DNA of 64,000 nt from Pleionea litopenaei (GTDB lineage Bacteria; Pseudomonadota; Gammaproteobacteria; Enterobacterales; Kangiellaceae). This document shows positions 25,725 to 35,514 of the stretch, piece after piece. Made by a program: the position numbers and the translations under genes. The stretch lies in assembly GCF_031198435.1 (NCBI RefSeq), contig NZ_CP133548.1, positions 186,001 through 250,000 of the forward strand, written 5' to 3'. Numbering within the stretch: position 1 is the stretch's first letter; every line of letters begins with the position of its first letter. Under the pieces are notes generated by a model. That model searched no databases. It had not been told where the DNA came from and was given only the letters and a program-made list of their open reading frames with translations.

Positions 25725-27725
25725 TTATTTGACGCGCATTCCGGGTTCCGCTCCATCGTCCGGGTTGAGTATCCATAAATCTTTGCCGCCAGGTCCTGCC
25801 GCTAATACCATGCCCTCTGACATGCCAAAGCGCATTTTGCGGGGGGCTAAATTCGCCACCATGACCGTCAGTTTTCCTTCGAGCTGTTCTGGCGAATAAG
25901 CGCTTTTGATGCCCGCAAAAACCTGCTTGGTAACGCCACCGAGATCCAATTGTAATTTCAGTAGTTTATCGGCGCCTTCAACGTGTTCTGCGCTGATTAT
26001 TTTCGCAATTCGCAAGTCGATTTTATCAAAGTCATCAAAGCTGATTTCAGGCTTGAGTGGGTCGGCTAATTCGGCTGCGGGCGCTTGTTCTACAGAGTCT
26101 TCGATCATGGTGTTAATTTGCTCGGCTTCAATACGTTTGACCATGGGTTTAAATTTGTTGATTGAATGACCTTCTAACACAGTTTGACTGTCATTCCAGG
26201 TGAGAGGTTCCACATTTAAAAAGGCTTCAACTTTGGCTGCAATCATTGGAATCGCCGGTTTTAAATACACCGTTAATATTTTAAACACGTTTAAAGCAAC
26301 ACTGCTCACCAACTGCACGTCTTGTTGAGTGGCTTCGTCTTTAATTTTCACCCAAGGTTCTTCATCGTCGATGTATTTGTTGGCTTTATCGGCAATGCTC
26401 ATGATCTCACGCACGGCACGGCCAAATTCTTTCTGCTCATACAGCTTGGCAATTTCATCGCTGGCTTGTTGCGCTTCAACAATAAGCGGATGCTCGGCGA
26501 TACCGTCTGACAGCTGACCGTCAAAGCGTTTGGTGATGAAGTTCGCGCAGCGGCTAGCAATATTGATGTACTTATTCACCAGATCGGCGTTTACGCGTGA
26601 CATAAAGTCTTCGGTGTTGAGGTCGAAGTCGTCGACGCGACTGTTTAGCTTGGCTAAGAAGTAGTAGCGCAAGTACTCAGGATCCAAATGCTTCAGATAA
26701 GTTCGCGCCTTAATAAAGGTCCCTTTTGATTTACTCATCTTGGTGCCATTGACCATTAGAAACCCATGCGCGTGCACTTTAGTCGGCTTGCGGAAGTTGG
26801 CTCCATGAAGCATGGCTGGCCAAAACAAGGTGTGAAAGTACACAATGTCTTTACCAATGAAATGGTGTACTTCAGCGTCGCTGTCGACTTTCCAAAATTC
26901 GTCGAACTCTAACCCTGCGGTTTTGTCGCATAGGTTTTTAAAGCTGGCCATGTATCCGATGGGTGCGTCGACCCAGACATAGAAGTATTTATCTTCCGTG
27001 CCCGGAATTTTGAATCCGAAGTAGGGGGCATCGCGAGAAATATCCCATTCTTCAAGACCCGCATCGAACCATTCATCGAGTTTATTAGCGATTTGCGTTT
27101 GTACATGCTCGCCGCGGGTCCACTCTTTGAGCATGGCTTCAAAGTCCGTTAATTTAAAAAAGTAATGTTCAGAGTCTTTCAATACAGGGGTTGCGCCAGA
27201 CACTGCCGATTTAGGATTTTTCAGTTCGGTCGGCGAGTAGGTGGCACCACAGTTATCGCAATTGTCGCCGTATTGGTCGTCAGATCCGCATTTGGGGCAT
27301 TCGCCTTTCACGAAGCGATCGGGTAAAAACATCGCTTTTTCAGGGTCAAACAATTGCGAGATGGTCCGTTTGGCTATGTGTCCTGCTTGATCTAAACGAT
27401 TGTAAATGAGCTCACTGAGCTCACGGTTTTCTTCACTGTGAGTTGAGTGATAATTGTCATACTCCACCAAAAAATCTTGAAAGTCGGCTAAATGTTCTTC
27501 TCGTGTGGCTGCAATAAAGGCTTCTGGCGACACGCCTTCTTTTTGAGCGCGCAACATAATTGGGGTGCCGTGCGTATCGTCGGCACATACACTGATGCAC
27601 TGATGGCCACGTTGTTTTTGAAAACGGGTCCAAATATCGGTCTGAATATGCTCTAACATATGCCCCAAATGAATTGAGCCATTGGCATAAGGTAGGGCGC
27701 TGGTCACCAAAATTTTACGGGTCAT
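25725..27725 (-). CDS. metG: Methionyl-tRNA synthetase
   Basis: This 666-residue class I synthetase carries the HIGH-type motif in [14 protein letters not shown], a zinc knuckle [19 protein letters not shown] near 145, and KMSKS in [12 protein letters not shown]. The C-terminal tRNA-binding OB domain (about 560-666, [20 protein letters not shown]) makes it the dimeric E. coli type. It is divergent from mrp, the same neighbour order as in E. coli. Confidence 0.96.
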   Translation of the reverse strand: MTRKILVTSALPYANGSIHLGHMLEHIQTDIWTRFQKQRGHQCISVCADDTHGTPIMLRAQKEGVSPEAFIAATREEHLADFQDFLVEYDNYHSTHSEENRELSELIYNRLDQAGHIAKRTISQLFDPEKAMFLPDRFVKGECPKCGSDDQYGDNCDNCGATYSPTELKNPKSAVSGATPVLKDSEHYFFKLTDFEAMLKEWTRGEHVQTQIANKLDEWFDAGLEEWDISRDAPYFGFKIPGTEDKYFYVWVDAPIGYMASFKNLCDKTAGLEFDEFWKVDSDAEVHHFIGKDIVYFHTLFWPAMLHGANFRKPTKVHAHGFLMVNGTKMSKSKGTFIKARTYLKHLDPEYLRYYFLAKLNSRVDDFDLNTEDFMSRVNADLVNKYINIASRCANFITKRFDGQLSDGIAEHPLIVEAQQASDEIAKLYEQKEFGRAVREIMSIADKANKYIDDEEPWVKIKDEATQQDVQLVSSVALNVFKILTVYLKPAIPMIAAKVEAFLNVEPLTWNDSQTVLEGHSINKFKPMVKRIEAEQINTMIEDSVEQAPAAELADPLKPEISFDDFDKIDLRIAKIISAEHVEGADKLLKLQLDLGGVTKQVFAGIKSAYSPEQLEGKLTVMVANLAPRKMRFGMSEGMVLAAGPGGKDLWILNPDDGAEPGMRVK

Positions 27726-28081
27726 GTTTTAGCCTAATATGTTCGCCTAGTGTGTTCCGGTTGCTGCTGGACCATTATTAGTGGTGTCATCGACAATCGA
27801 GTCATCGGTAATAAAAGGGGCCGATACCCGATTCGCTCGATGGTCTTTGACGGGCGCTTATTTATGGAAGCGCGCTCATCAAGCAGCTTGATTCAGTTCA
27901 TTATTTGCTGCAAAACTGTCGAAGTTTTCGCCAATTTTTCGATAAATGCAACAAAGCGCCGAACTATACCAAATGCCATGGGTAAAATATATCGATCAGT
28001 GCGCTCCATCCATATAAATGCGGGGATCTTTTGGTTATAATCCCGAGCCTTAAATGAGCAGTCAGGAAAAGCAAACGCGCA
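27726..28081. other. Divergent promoter region between metG and mrp
   Basis: This 356-base region has no gene. It should contain both promoters; I cannot assign boxes confidently. Confidence 0.4.
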
Positions 28082-29167
28082 ATGAGTGTGTCAGAAGCAG
28101 ACGTAAAACAGCAGCTAAACGCTATTACGATTCCAGAATTGGATAACAATCTCGTCGATGCCGGTTGGCTGAAGGCCGTCGACATCGATGGCAACCAAGC
28201 GACTTTGCGATTGGTTCCCAGCTTTCCGTGTCAATCGCAATACGCCGACTACGCGCAAAAAATTGCCGCTCAATTAGAGAGCTTGTCGCTCACTGTTGCG
28301 ATTGATTGGGCACCCCGAGTGGCGGCTTATCAGCATAAAGCTGGGGTTGAAAGCCTTAAGGGTGTTAAAAATATTATTGCCGTAGCGTCGGGAAAAGGCG
28401 GGGTTGGCAAATCGACAACCTCGGTGAACTTAGCCCTTGCTTTGGTGGCTGAAGGGGCCAAAGTTGGGCTTCTCGACGCCGATATTTATGGGCCTAGCCA
28501 ACCGATCATGTTGGGTAAAGCCGATTCGCGTCCTGAAACGCTGGATCAAAAACGCATCTTGCCGGTGCTGAGTCACGGCGTGCAATCGATGTCGATTGGC
28601 TATTTGGTGGATCCCGAGCAAGCCATGGTGTGGCGTGGCCCGATGGCCAGTGGTGCGCTTCAACAATTGATTAATGATACGCAATGGCAAGATCTCGATT
28701 ATTTAATCGTCGATTTGCCGCCCGGTACTGGCGATATTCAATTGACCTTGTCGCAGCGGGTTCCCGTGACGGCAGCCGTGGTGGTAACCACGCCTCAAGA
28801 CATTGCATTGGCCGATGCCGTCAAAGCGATGAATATGTTTGAGAAGGTTTCGGTACCGGTACTGGGTGTCATCGAAAATATGGGTGTGCATATTTGCAGT
28901 GAATGCGGACACGCGGAACATATTTTTGGTGAAGGCGGTGGCGCAGGTTTGGCTGAAAACGCCAAGATTGAGTTTTTGGGAAGTCTGCCGTTAGCGCGCA
29001 GTATTCGTGACCATGCCGACAGTGGCACGCCATCGGTGGTTGCTGAGCCCGATGGTACGATTGCACAAATGTACCAAAGCATTGCTCGAAAGATTGCGGC
29101 CAGTTTGTCGACTCGAGCAAAAGATTACAGTCAAAGCTTTCCCAATATATCGATCACTAACGACTGA
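28082..29167 (+). CDS. mrp: Iron-sulfur cluster carrier protein Mrp/ApbC
   Basis: This cytosolic P-loop ATPase transfers Fe-S clusters to apo-proteins. The 361-residue protein has an N-terminal MIP18/DUF59 domain (1-80), a deviant Walker A GKGGVGKSTT at 104-113 (Lys110), the block LDADIYGPSQPIMLG, and the cluster-binding pair in HICSECGHAEHIFG. It is divergent from metG and 117 bases upstream of dcd. Confidence 0.93.
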   Translation: MSVSEADVKQQLNAITIPELDNNLVDAGWLKAVDIDGNQATLRLVPSFPCQSQYADYAQKIAAQLESLSLTVAIDWAPRVAAYQHKAGVESLKGVKNIIAVASGKGGVGKSTTSVNLALALVAEGAKVGLLDADIYGPSQPIMLGKADSRPETLDQKRILPVLSHGVQSMSIGYLVDPEQAMVWRGPMASGALQQLINDTQWQDLDYLIVDLPPGTGDIQLTLSQRVPVTAAVVVTTPQDIALADAVKAMNMFEKVSVPVLGVIENMGVHICSECGHAEHIFGEGGGAGLAENAKIEFLGSLPLARSIRDHADSGTPSVVAEPDGTIAQMYQSIARKIAASLSTRAKDYSQSFPNISITND

Positions 29168-29284
29168 TTGAACGCTGGCGTAAGCGAGACGATTAATTTT
29201 ATTGTTAAAATAGTTTGTTGCTCATCAATGATGCGTTGTTACAATGCACAGAGCGAATGACAGTGACACAGCATGAGGTAAGAC

Positions 29285-29851
29285 ATGTCAATTAAGTCTG
29301 ATAAATGGATCCGCCGTATGGCCGAGAACGAAGGGATGATTGAGCCTTTCGAGCCGGGTCAAGTGCGTTTTGCGAACGAGCAACGTATTGTGTCGTATGG
29401 CACGTCTTCCTATGGCTACGATGTACGCTGTTCTGATGAATTTAAAATTTTCACCAATATTAATTCGGCGATTGTTGATCCGAAAGCTTTCGATGAGCAA
29501 AGTTTTGTCGATGTGAAGTCAGATGTTTGTATCATTCCGCCAAACTCATTTGCCTTAGCGCGCACGGTTGAATATTTTCGAATTCCGCGCAGCGTGCTGA
29601 CGGTGTGCTTGGGGAAATCAACCTACGCTCGTTGTGGCATTATTGTGAATGTCACGCCGCTCGAACCTGAGTGGGAAGGTCACGTGACCCTAGAGTTTAG
29701 TAACACGACGCCACTTCCGGCGAAAATTTACGCCAACGAAGGCGTAGCGCAAATGTTGTTCTACGAGTCAGATGAAATTTGTGAAACCTCGTATAAAGAT
29801 CGCGGCGGTAAATACCAAGGCCAAACGGGCGTAACACTTCCTAAGACTTAA
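29285..29851 (+). CDS. dcd: dCTP deaminase
   Basis: Dcd deaminates dCTP to dUTP for thymidylate synthesis. The 188-residue protein starts [20 protein letters not shown] and has [52 protein letters not shown] (catalytic Glu) and the C-terminal [14 protein letters not shown] lid that closes on the triphosphate. Length matches the Pseudomonas type. A terminator follows. Confidence 0.96.
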   Translation: MSIKSDKWIRRMAENEGMIEPFEPGQVRFANEQRIVSYGTSSYGYDVRCSDEFKIFTNINSAIVDPKAFDEQSFVDVKSDVCIIPPNSFALARTVEYFRIPRSVLTVCLGKSTYARCGIIVNVTPLEPEWEGHVTLEFSNTTPLPAKIYANEGVAQMLFYESDEICETSYKDRGGKYQGQTGVTLPKT

Positions 29852-29886
29852 TAAAGAACCGGGCTTGTGAAATAGTTGAATCGCGC

Positions 29887-29916
29887 AAAAGGCATTGCTA
29901 TTGCAATGCCTTTTTT
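29887..29916 (+). terminator. Rho-independent terminator after dcd
   Basis: GGCATTGC-TATT-GCAATGCC (29891-29910) is preceded by AAAA and followed by six T, 35 bases after the dcd stop. Confidence 0.9.
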
Positions 29917-30140
29917 GTTCTCAAACTTGTCCGACTTTAAGGCGAGATTAGCCTAAAGTCTTGCAGAGAAGTCTTAAAGAAATTAGCTATAATAAGACAA
30001 CGCACAACAGCCAAGATACATCGCTCAGCCATTGATTCATTGAGAATAAGTGAACGACTATCACGTAATTGAGCGAAGCAATAAGACTATTATTTTTTAA
30101 GCCATAACAAGAATAAACAACACAGTGATATTAGGTGAGT

Positions 30141-31538
30141 ATGTCAAATTACGACTATGATGCAATTGTCATTGGTTCTGGGCCTGGGGGAGAGGGCGCA
30201 GCCATGAATCTGGCCAAGCACAAAAAGCGCGTGGCACTGGTAGAGCGATATAAAAAAGTGGGCGGCGGATGCACTCATTGGGGGACCATTCCCTCAAAAG
30301 CATTGCGGCACAGTGTGGCACGTTTGGTGGAGTACAATTCAAGCCCGTTGTTTCACGAATGGTCGCACCCAAGTACCCTAACGTTTTCTGATGTTTTAAA
30401 ACACACTGAGTCGGTGATCAAACAGCAGGTTAATTTACGTTCGGGATTTTACGATCGCAATCGCGTTGATTTAATGTACGGTGAAGCGCATTTCAAAGAC
30501 AAACACACGGTAGTAATTAACGAAGCCGATGGCACCATTAATACTATCACCGCCGACAAAATTGTTATTGCAACCGGCTCTCGACCTTATCGTCCTGATG
30601 ACATCGATTTTAACCATCCGCGCATTTACGATTCTGATACTATTTTGTCTCTGCAACGAAATCCGCGACATATCATTATTTACGGTGCGGGGGTTATTGG
30701 TTGTGAGTATGCTTCTATTTTTCGTGGTTTAGGGGTGAAAGTTGATTTGGTGAATATGCGTGATCAACTGTTATCTTTCTTAGACAAAGAAATTACCGAT
30801 TCGCTTAGCTACCATTTATGGAACAACGGTGTGATTATTCGTAACAATGAAGAATACTCGCAAGTTGAAGGGACTGATGAGGGCGTCGTGGTTCGATTAA
30901 AATCGGGCAAAATCATTAAGGCAGATTGTTTGTTGTTTGCCAATGGTCGAACCGGTAACACCGATCGTCTCAATTTGTCGAACGTTGGATTACAAGCCAA
31001 CGGAAGAGGGCAGCTCGAAGTCAATGCTTGTTATCAAACCAAGGTTGACAACATTTACGCAGTGGGCGATGTGATTGGTTATCCGAGTCTGGCCAGTGCG
31101 GCACTCGATCAAGGGCGAATTGCGGCGGCTAATATTTTACAAGAAGCTTGTAACTTGCGCTTGGTTGAAGATATTCCGACGGGAATTTACACCATTCCTG
31201 AAATTAGCTCGGTGGGAAAAACAGAGCAAGAACTCACTGCAGAACAAGTGCCTTACGAAGTCGGGCGTGCGCGCTTTAAAGATTTGGCGCGTGGTCAAAT
31301 TGCCGATACGACGGTAGGCAGTTTGAAAATTTTATTTCATCGCGAAACCAAAGAAATTTTGGGCATTCATTGTTTTGGTGAACGTTCTTCTGAAATTATT
31401 CATATTGGGCAAGCCATCATGCAACAAAAAGATGGCGGTAATAACATCGAGTATTTTGTGAATACCACCTTTAACTATCCAACTATGGCAGAAGCCTATC
31501 GCGTCGCCGCGTTAAATGGTTTGAACCGACTTTTTTAA
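30141..31538 (+). CDS. sthA: Soluble pyridine nucleotide transhydrogenase
   Basis: SthA (UdhA) interconverts NADPH and NADH through FAD. The 465-residue protein has the FAD-binding GSGPGG near 12-17 and an NAD-binding [17 protein letters not shown]. The motif [15 protein letters not shown] carries Thr49 in place of the second redox Cys of disulfide reductases, the distinguishing mark of SthA. I chose the ATG at 30141, preceded by AGGTGA; a GTG six bases upstream is possible. Confidence 0.95.
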   Translation: MSNYDYDAIVIGSGPGGEGAAMNLAKHKKRVALVERYKKVGGGCTHWGTIPSKALRHSVARLVEYNSSPLFHEWSHPSTLTFSDVLKHTESVIKQQVNLRSGFYDRNRVDLMYGEAHFKDKHTVVINEADGTINTITADKIVIATGSRPYRPDDIDFNHPRIYDSDTILSLQRNPRHIIIYGAGVIGCEYASIFRGLGVKVDLVNMRDQLLSFLDKEITDSLSYHLWNNGVIIRNNEEYSQVEGTDEGVVVRLKSGKIIKADCLLFANGRTGNTDRLNLSNVGLQANGRGQLEVNACYQTKVDNIYAVGDVIGYPSLASAALDQGRIAAANILQEACNLRLVEDIPTGIYTIPEISSVGKTEQELTAEQVPYEVGRARFKDLARGQIADTTVGSLKILFHRETKEILGIHCFGERSSEIIHIGQAIMQQKDGGNNIEYFVNTTFNYPTMAEAYRVAALNGLNRLF

Positions 31539-31581
31539 AGAGTCGAACATAATTGATGTGGGCTGGACTGACTTAGTGAGT

Positions 31582-32635
31582 TATGTTTGTTGGGTTATCG
31601 AGAGGTAGCCCAACAAATCACATCAAAGCCCAACCTATCACATCGACCTTCAATCGCTCCGACGCTCAGAAAATCTAATGTTGGGTTTCTTACATCAACC
31701 CAACCTACGGGTTGGATATTACTCTTATCTAAAGATCATCAACTCAAGCCAACGTAGGTTGGGTTAGCAAAGCGTAACCCAACAAAGTGCATCAAAGCGC
31801 AACCAATCACATCGACCTTCAACCTCTCCGGCGCTCAGAAAATCAAATGTTGGGTTTCTTACATCAACCCAACCTACCGGTTCGATATTACTCTTATCTA
31901 AAGATCATCAACCCAATCCAACGTAGGTTGGGTTAGCGAAGCGTAACCCAACAAAATCCATCAAAGCCCAACCTATCACATCGATGTTCAATTGCTTCGA
32001 CGCCCAGAAAATCAACTGTTGGGTTTCTTACATCAACCCAACCTACCGGTTCGATATTACTCTTATCTAAAGATCATCAACCCAAGCCAACGTAGGTTGG
32101 GTTAGCGAAGCGTAACCCAACAAAATACTTCAAAGCCCAACCTATCACATCGACCTTCAATGGCTCCGACGCTGAGAAAATCAACTATTGGGTTTCTTAC
32201 ATCAACCCAACCAACGGGTTCGATATAACTCTTACCTAAAGATCATCAACTTAAGCCCGCGTAGGTTGGGTTAGCGAAGCCTAACCCAACAAAATACTTC
32301 AAAGCGCAACCAATCACATCGACCTTCAATCGCTCCGGCGCTCAGAAAATCAACTATTGGGTTTCTTACATCAACCCAACCTACGGGTTCGATATTACTG
32401 TTACCTAAAGATCAACAACCCAAGCCAACGTAGGTTGGGTTAGCGAAGCGTAACCCAACAAAATACTTCAAAGCCCAACCTATCACATCGACCTTCAATG
32501 GCTCCGGCGCTGAGAAAATCAACTATTGGGTTTCTTACATCAACCCAACCAACGGGTTCGATATAACTCTTACCTAAAGATCAATCACCCAAGCCAACGT
32601 AGGTTGGGTTAGCGAAGCGTAACCCAACAAATTAC
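31582..32635. repeat. Tandem array of about six 169-bp units made of paired opposed REP-like hairpins
   Basis: The word ACGTAGGTTGGGTTAG (or a variant) recurs at 31751, 31920, 32089, 32258, 32427 and 32596, an exact 169-base period, with a diverged first unit from about 31582. Each unit contains a GTAG-headed hairpin (GTTGGGTTA - GCGAAGCG - TAACCCAAC) and, about 105 bases on, an opposed one (GTTGGGTT - TCTTACATC - AACCCAAC followed by CTAC). That is a BIME-like pair of inverted REPs. It sits between sthA and the accessory island. Confidence 0.92.
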
Positions 32636-32639
32636 ATCG

Positions 32640-33186
32640 AGGTTCAAAAATGCGGCTATATTTCGCACAATCTTCCGACCGCAAAGCCGAACTCTTTAGC
32701 CTACTAAGGGTATCTGTTCTAACCGCACTGAAGTTAGAACTTGTCCATAAAATTGCTGAATAATTGTTCAGCTATCTTCCCAATGTCACGTTATCTAAAA
32801 GAAATGTCCGAATAACTAAATATTTAAATTCAATTAAAACAATAAGATAGATATACAATGAAGGCGTACTCAGATATCAGATTAAGAGGTCTGCAAAAGG
32901 AACGAATATGTCTCTTGTAGATGAGCTTAATAGCCAAACTTGGGAACGGAAGGACACTTATAAGCTGTCCTCTTGATCTGATTTTGATTTCAATTGTGCA
33001 ATCCAGTTTGGGTGATTTGCTTGTTATTTAATCGATAAAGTTATCCTAAGTTCGTTTTGTTATTTATACATAATGAACCTGGTCACATTTGTGAATATTA
33101 CATCTAGAGATTTGTTTTGAAGAATAATGAAGTGTGAAATAATTCGCGCCAAATTTTCTGGATTAAATTCTTACTAAGGAAAGCTA
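32640..33186. other. Leader region before the secreted-protein array, with a possible 22-codon ORF
   Basis: It is AT-rich. A short ORF at 32908-32976 starts after AAAAGGAA and encodes MSLVDELNSQTWERKDTYKL plus two serines. It contains a small hairpin AGGACA/TGTCCT (32951-32956 / 32966-32971). I cannot tell whether this is a leader peptide or chance. Otherwise nothing is recognised. Confidence 0.35.
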
Positions 33187-33546
33187 ATGAAATCCGTTTT
33201 CATGGCCATTACTTTGGCTGTTTTTTGTGCGAATTCGTTTTCTCAAGGTTATATCACTCAACTTGGTCACGGTATTGAAGTATTAAAGATTCACGGTCAT
33301 CGTGATGGTGGGATCACTGTGTGGGTTGACTCATCTTCGGTACAGAATCCTGATAATTGCGGCGGTGTTGACCGATTGCATATACCTAGCAATCTTCAAG
33401 GCTATGACACCATGGTGACTCTCGTAACAACAGCTTTTACGGCCAATAAAAAAATAGGCTTCTGGTCTTCTGGCTGCGATAACATTCCGTTTTGGGGCGG
33501 CGCTCGCACTTATCCAATCATTAAAGATGTTTGGTTAACGAATTAA
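33187..33546 (+). CDS. Small exported protein, paralog 1 of 6
   Basis: AAGGA precedes ATG. A signal peptide (MKSVFMAITLAVFCANSFS) is followed by a mature domain of about 100 residues. It shares with its five neighbours the layout: aromatic beta-strand, VWVDSSS-type strand ('how it appears on the surface'), a Cys (DNCGG), an Ala-rich helix (LVTTAFTANKKIGF), then a second Cys (SGCDN) near the end. The function is unknown. Two conserved Cys residues suggest a periplasmic or secreted disulfide fold. Confidence 0.75.
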   Translation: MKSVFMAITLAVFCANSFSQGYITQLGHGIEVLKIHGHRDGGITVWVDSSSVQNPDNCGGVDRLHIPSNLQGYDTMVTLVTTAFTANKKIGFWSSGCDNIPFWGGARTYPIIKDVWLTN

Positions 33547-33569
33547 ATTTATTCAGCAAAGAGTTCGAT

Positions 33570-33908
33570 ATGAAAAATTATTTTGTTCTAGTTGTTTTGA
33601 TAGTCAGTTTAGTCTTACCGAAAACAGTCAATGCTGTCGATGCAACCGGAGAATTAGCCGAGGTTGACTTTATTTACACAACCGTTGGGGGATCAGTGTT
33701 CATATCTTTGTCGCCAAATAGTATGCCTGGTTGCTACAACAATCGTGCTGGATATATAGAGCAGACGACGCCTGAGAATTTGAAAAATGTACTGAGTACT
33801 TTTCTAGCTGCTCAAGCAGGGAAGCGACAAGTTCGAGTTTTGTACAACTATACGACTGCAACATCGGGTTGGAATATGTGTCGCATACAGTCTGTGTATT
33901 TATACTAA
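33570..33908 (+). CDS. Small exported protein, paralog 2 of 6
   Basis: I start at ATG 33570, which begins a signal peptide (MKNYFVLVVLIVSLVLPKTV then NA); the open frame further upstream overlaps paralog 1 and lacks export features. The mature part has VFISLSPNSMPGCYNN, the Ala-rich helix VLSTFLAAQAGKRQVRVLYN and a final CRIQSVYLY strand. The Cys spacing matches its neighbours. Function unknown. Confidence 0.72.
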   Translation: MKNYFVLVVLIVSLVLPKTVNAVDATGELAEVDFIYTTVGGSVFISLSPNSMPGCYNNRAGYIEQTTPENLKNVLSTFLAAQAGKRQVRVLYNYTTATSGWNMCRIQSVYLY

Positions 33909-33993
33909 AACACGTTCAATATTGTCGTCTGAAATCAGAAGCTAATTAGATTAAATATGTGAACATGAAAGGGTTATTTGGAGAGATTTATTG

Positions 33994-34311
33994 ATGCGTA
34001 ACGTTATTCTAGTCATGATTATTGGATTTATGGGGTCGATCAGTGCTGCTCAAAAGTGGACAGAATGGCGCGAAGTAGGGATGTTTTATACCTATACGAA
34101 AGCTGACTCTTTATACGTCCATTTAGAAGGCGAAAGATGCCCTAATGAGAAAGCATATTACACCATTGATTCTGAGCGAAATCCAAACGCTAAACAAACC
34201 ATTTCAATGATATTGGCGGCGAGCGCAATGAAACGCAAGGTTCGCATTTTAACTGACCCAGAACAAAGCACGGTGATGTGCTATGTATTGGGCTTACAAG
34301 TTTCATCATAG
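33994..34311 (+). CDS. Small exported protein, paralog 3 of 6
   Basis: ATG 33994 follows TTGGAGAG. The signal peptide is MRNVILVMIIGFMGSISAA. The mature domain has LYVHLEGERCPNEKAYYTID, the helix ISMILAASAMKRKVRILTD and a last Cys in VMCYVLGLQV. It has the same two-Cys plan as the other five. Function unknown. Confidence 0.72.
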   Translation: MRNVILVMIIGFMGSISAAQKWTEWREVGMFYTYTKADSLYVHLEGERCPNEKAYYTIDSERNPNAKQTISMILAASAMKRKVRILTDPEQSTVMCYVLGLQVSS

Positions 34312-34327
34312 AATTTTTGAAAATCTT

Positions 34328-34651
34328 ATGAAAAAAATACTTCTTATCGTTTTACTCAGTCTTGCAGGGCAAGTCGTTGCAGGCGTTGTGAAAGGGAAAG
34401 TTGATTGGATCAGAATTCGAGCATCTGACGGACTAATTTATTTTCGAATTGATGGTACTTCAGTAGATAAGCCTGCGTGTTCGACAAGCACTAATTGGTC
34501 TATTAAAGATGAAAACTCTAACGCTGGAAAAGCGCAGTTGAGTGCGTTGTTAGCTGCACAAGCTTCAGGGAAAATGATTACTGTAAATGGCAGCAATCAA
34601 TGTACCCGCTGGGCGGATATGGAAGACGCAAACATAATTTTAATTGAGTGA
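34328..34651 (+). CDS. Small exported protein, paralog 4 of 6
   Basis: The start ATG 34328 gives the signal peptide MKKILLIVLLSLAGQVVAG. This member shows the family best: GLIYFRIDGTSVDKPACSTS, WSIKDENSNAGKAQLSALLA, AAQASGKMITVNGSNQCTRW and a closing ANIILIE. I recall many uncharacterised marine gammaproteobacterial proteins with this pattern but no assigned activity. Confidence 0.75.
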   Translation: MKKILLIVLLSLAGQVVAGVVKGKVDWIRIRASDGLIYFRIDGTSVDKPACSTSTNWSIKDENSNAGKAQLSALLAAQASGKMITVNGSNQCTRWADMEDANIILIE

Positions 34652-34686
34652 TTGTTTATTTTTTAGAAATTCAGGATGTGATTTGT

Positions 34687-35019
34687 ATGTATAAATTAGC
34701 TTTGACAATAATATTTCTTTTCTCTGCTCCATTGTTTGCAGCGGATACTCCAGTGACCACGATTTCTATGTTGCGTGGTTTTACTTCGACCGATGTAGTT
34801 GGGATTTACTTAAAAACGGCGGATACAATTCCAAACCCAGCGCAATGTGCAAGTAACTCGTTAATCAGAATGGCTAAACTTGATAGTGCTGATTTTGATA
34901 TGCAGTACTCATTGATATTAGCAGCGTTTGCAGCTAATAAACGAGTGACTTTGAAAATACATGATACTGAGTGTTCTAGTAGTTATCCTAAGTTGATAAA
35001 TACCGTTGTCTATCAGTAA
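34687..35019 (+). CDS. Small exported protein, paralog 5 of 6
   Basis: ATG 34687 begins the signal peptide MYKLALTIIFLFSAPLFAA. The mature domain has VVGIYLKTADTIPNPAQCAS, the helix YSLILAAFAANKRVTLKI and TECSSSYPK. Same plan and size as its neighbours. Function unknown. Confidence 0.72.
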   Translation: MYKLALTIIFLFSAPLFAADTPVTTISMLRGFTSTDVVGIYLKTADTIPNPAQCASNSLIRMAKLDSADFDMQYSLILAAFAANKRVTLKIHDTECSSSYPKLINTVVYQ

Positions 35020-35054
35020 TCGTTTAATTTTTATTGATGTAAATTGAGAAAATC

Positions 35055-35408
35055 ATGAATAGTCTTTTTAAGAGAGTAAGTGTTTTGGCTTTACTATGTT
35101 TAGTAACTTGCGGAGTCAACGCTGCTAACTTTATCGCGAAAATTGATAGAATATTATTCGTTGAAGGAACGAATAAAAATAGAATTTATGTATACCCTGA
35201 AGGGGGAGTGAAACATGCTCCGGCTTGTCATGGCGAAAATGGCGACTATATGTCTTTTAATATGGAACGACCCATGGCGAAGGAATACATGTCGGGATTG
35301 ATGATGGCTATGAGTGCCGACAAGCGTGTCGGATTCTTTATTGAAGATAGTTGTGTCGATCAAGATGTTTCAGCCACGTTACGTTATTTTCTTGTATATA
35401 AAAATTAG
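35055..35408 (+). CDS. Small exported protein, paralog 6 of 6
   Basis: The signal peptide is MNSLFKRVSVLALLCLVTCG plus VNA. The mature part has NRIYVYPEGGVKHAPACHGE, the helix YMSGLMMAMSADKRVGFFI and a late Cys in EDSCVDQDV. It is the last member of the array, 106 bases before the SpvB/RHS gene and on the same strand. Confidence 0.72.
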   Translation: MNSLFKRVSVLALLCLVTCGVNAANFIAKIDRILFVEGTNKNRIYVYPEGGVKHAPACHGENGDYMSFNMERPMAKEYMSGLMMAMSADKRVGFFIEDSCVDQDVSATLRYFLVYKN

Positions 35409-35514
35409 TCGAATTAAAGCTGCCATCTGGGTAGCTGAAATTATGCATTTTTAAGTTGAGATCTCTTTAGTGAGGCTCAACATTTAGGAATTAAGTTTTT
35501 TGGGGAATTTAAGC

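Noticed and set aside
31582-32635. The repeat array as a CRISPR array
   Set aside because: The period is 169 bases, whole units are alike, and there are no unique spacers between short identical repeats and no cas genes.
35055-35408. The six small exported proteins as RiPP precursors or bacteriocins
   Set aside because: They have Sec-type signal peptides and folded-domain-sized mature parts, with no modifying enzyme or leader cleavage motif nearby.
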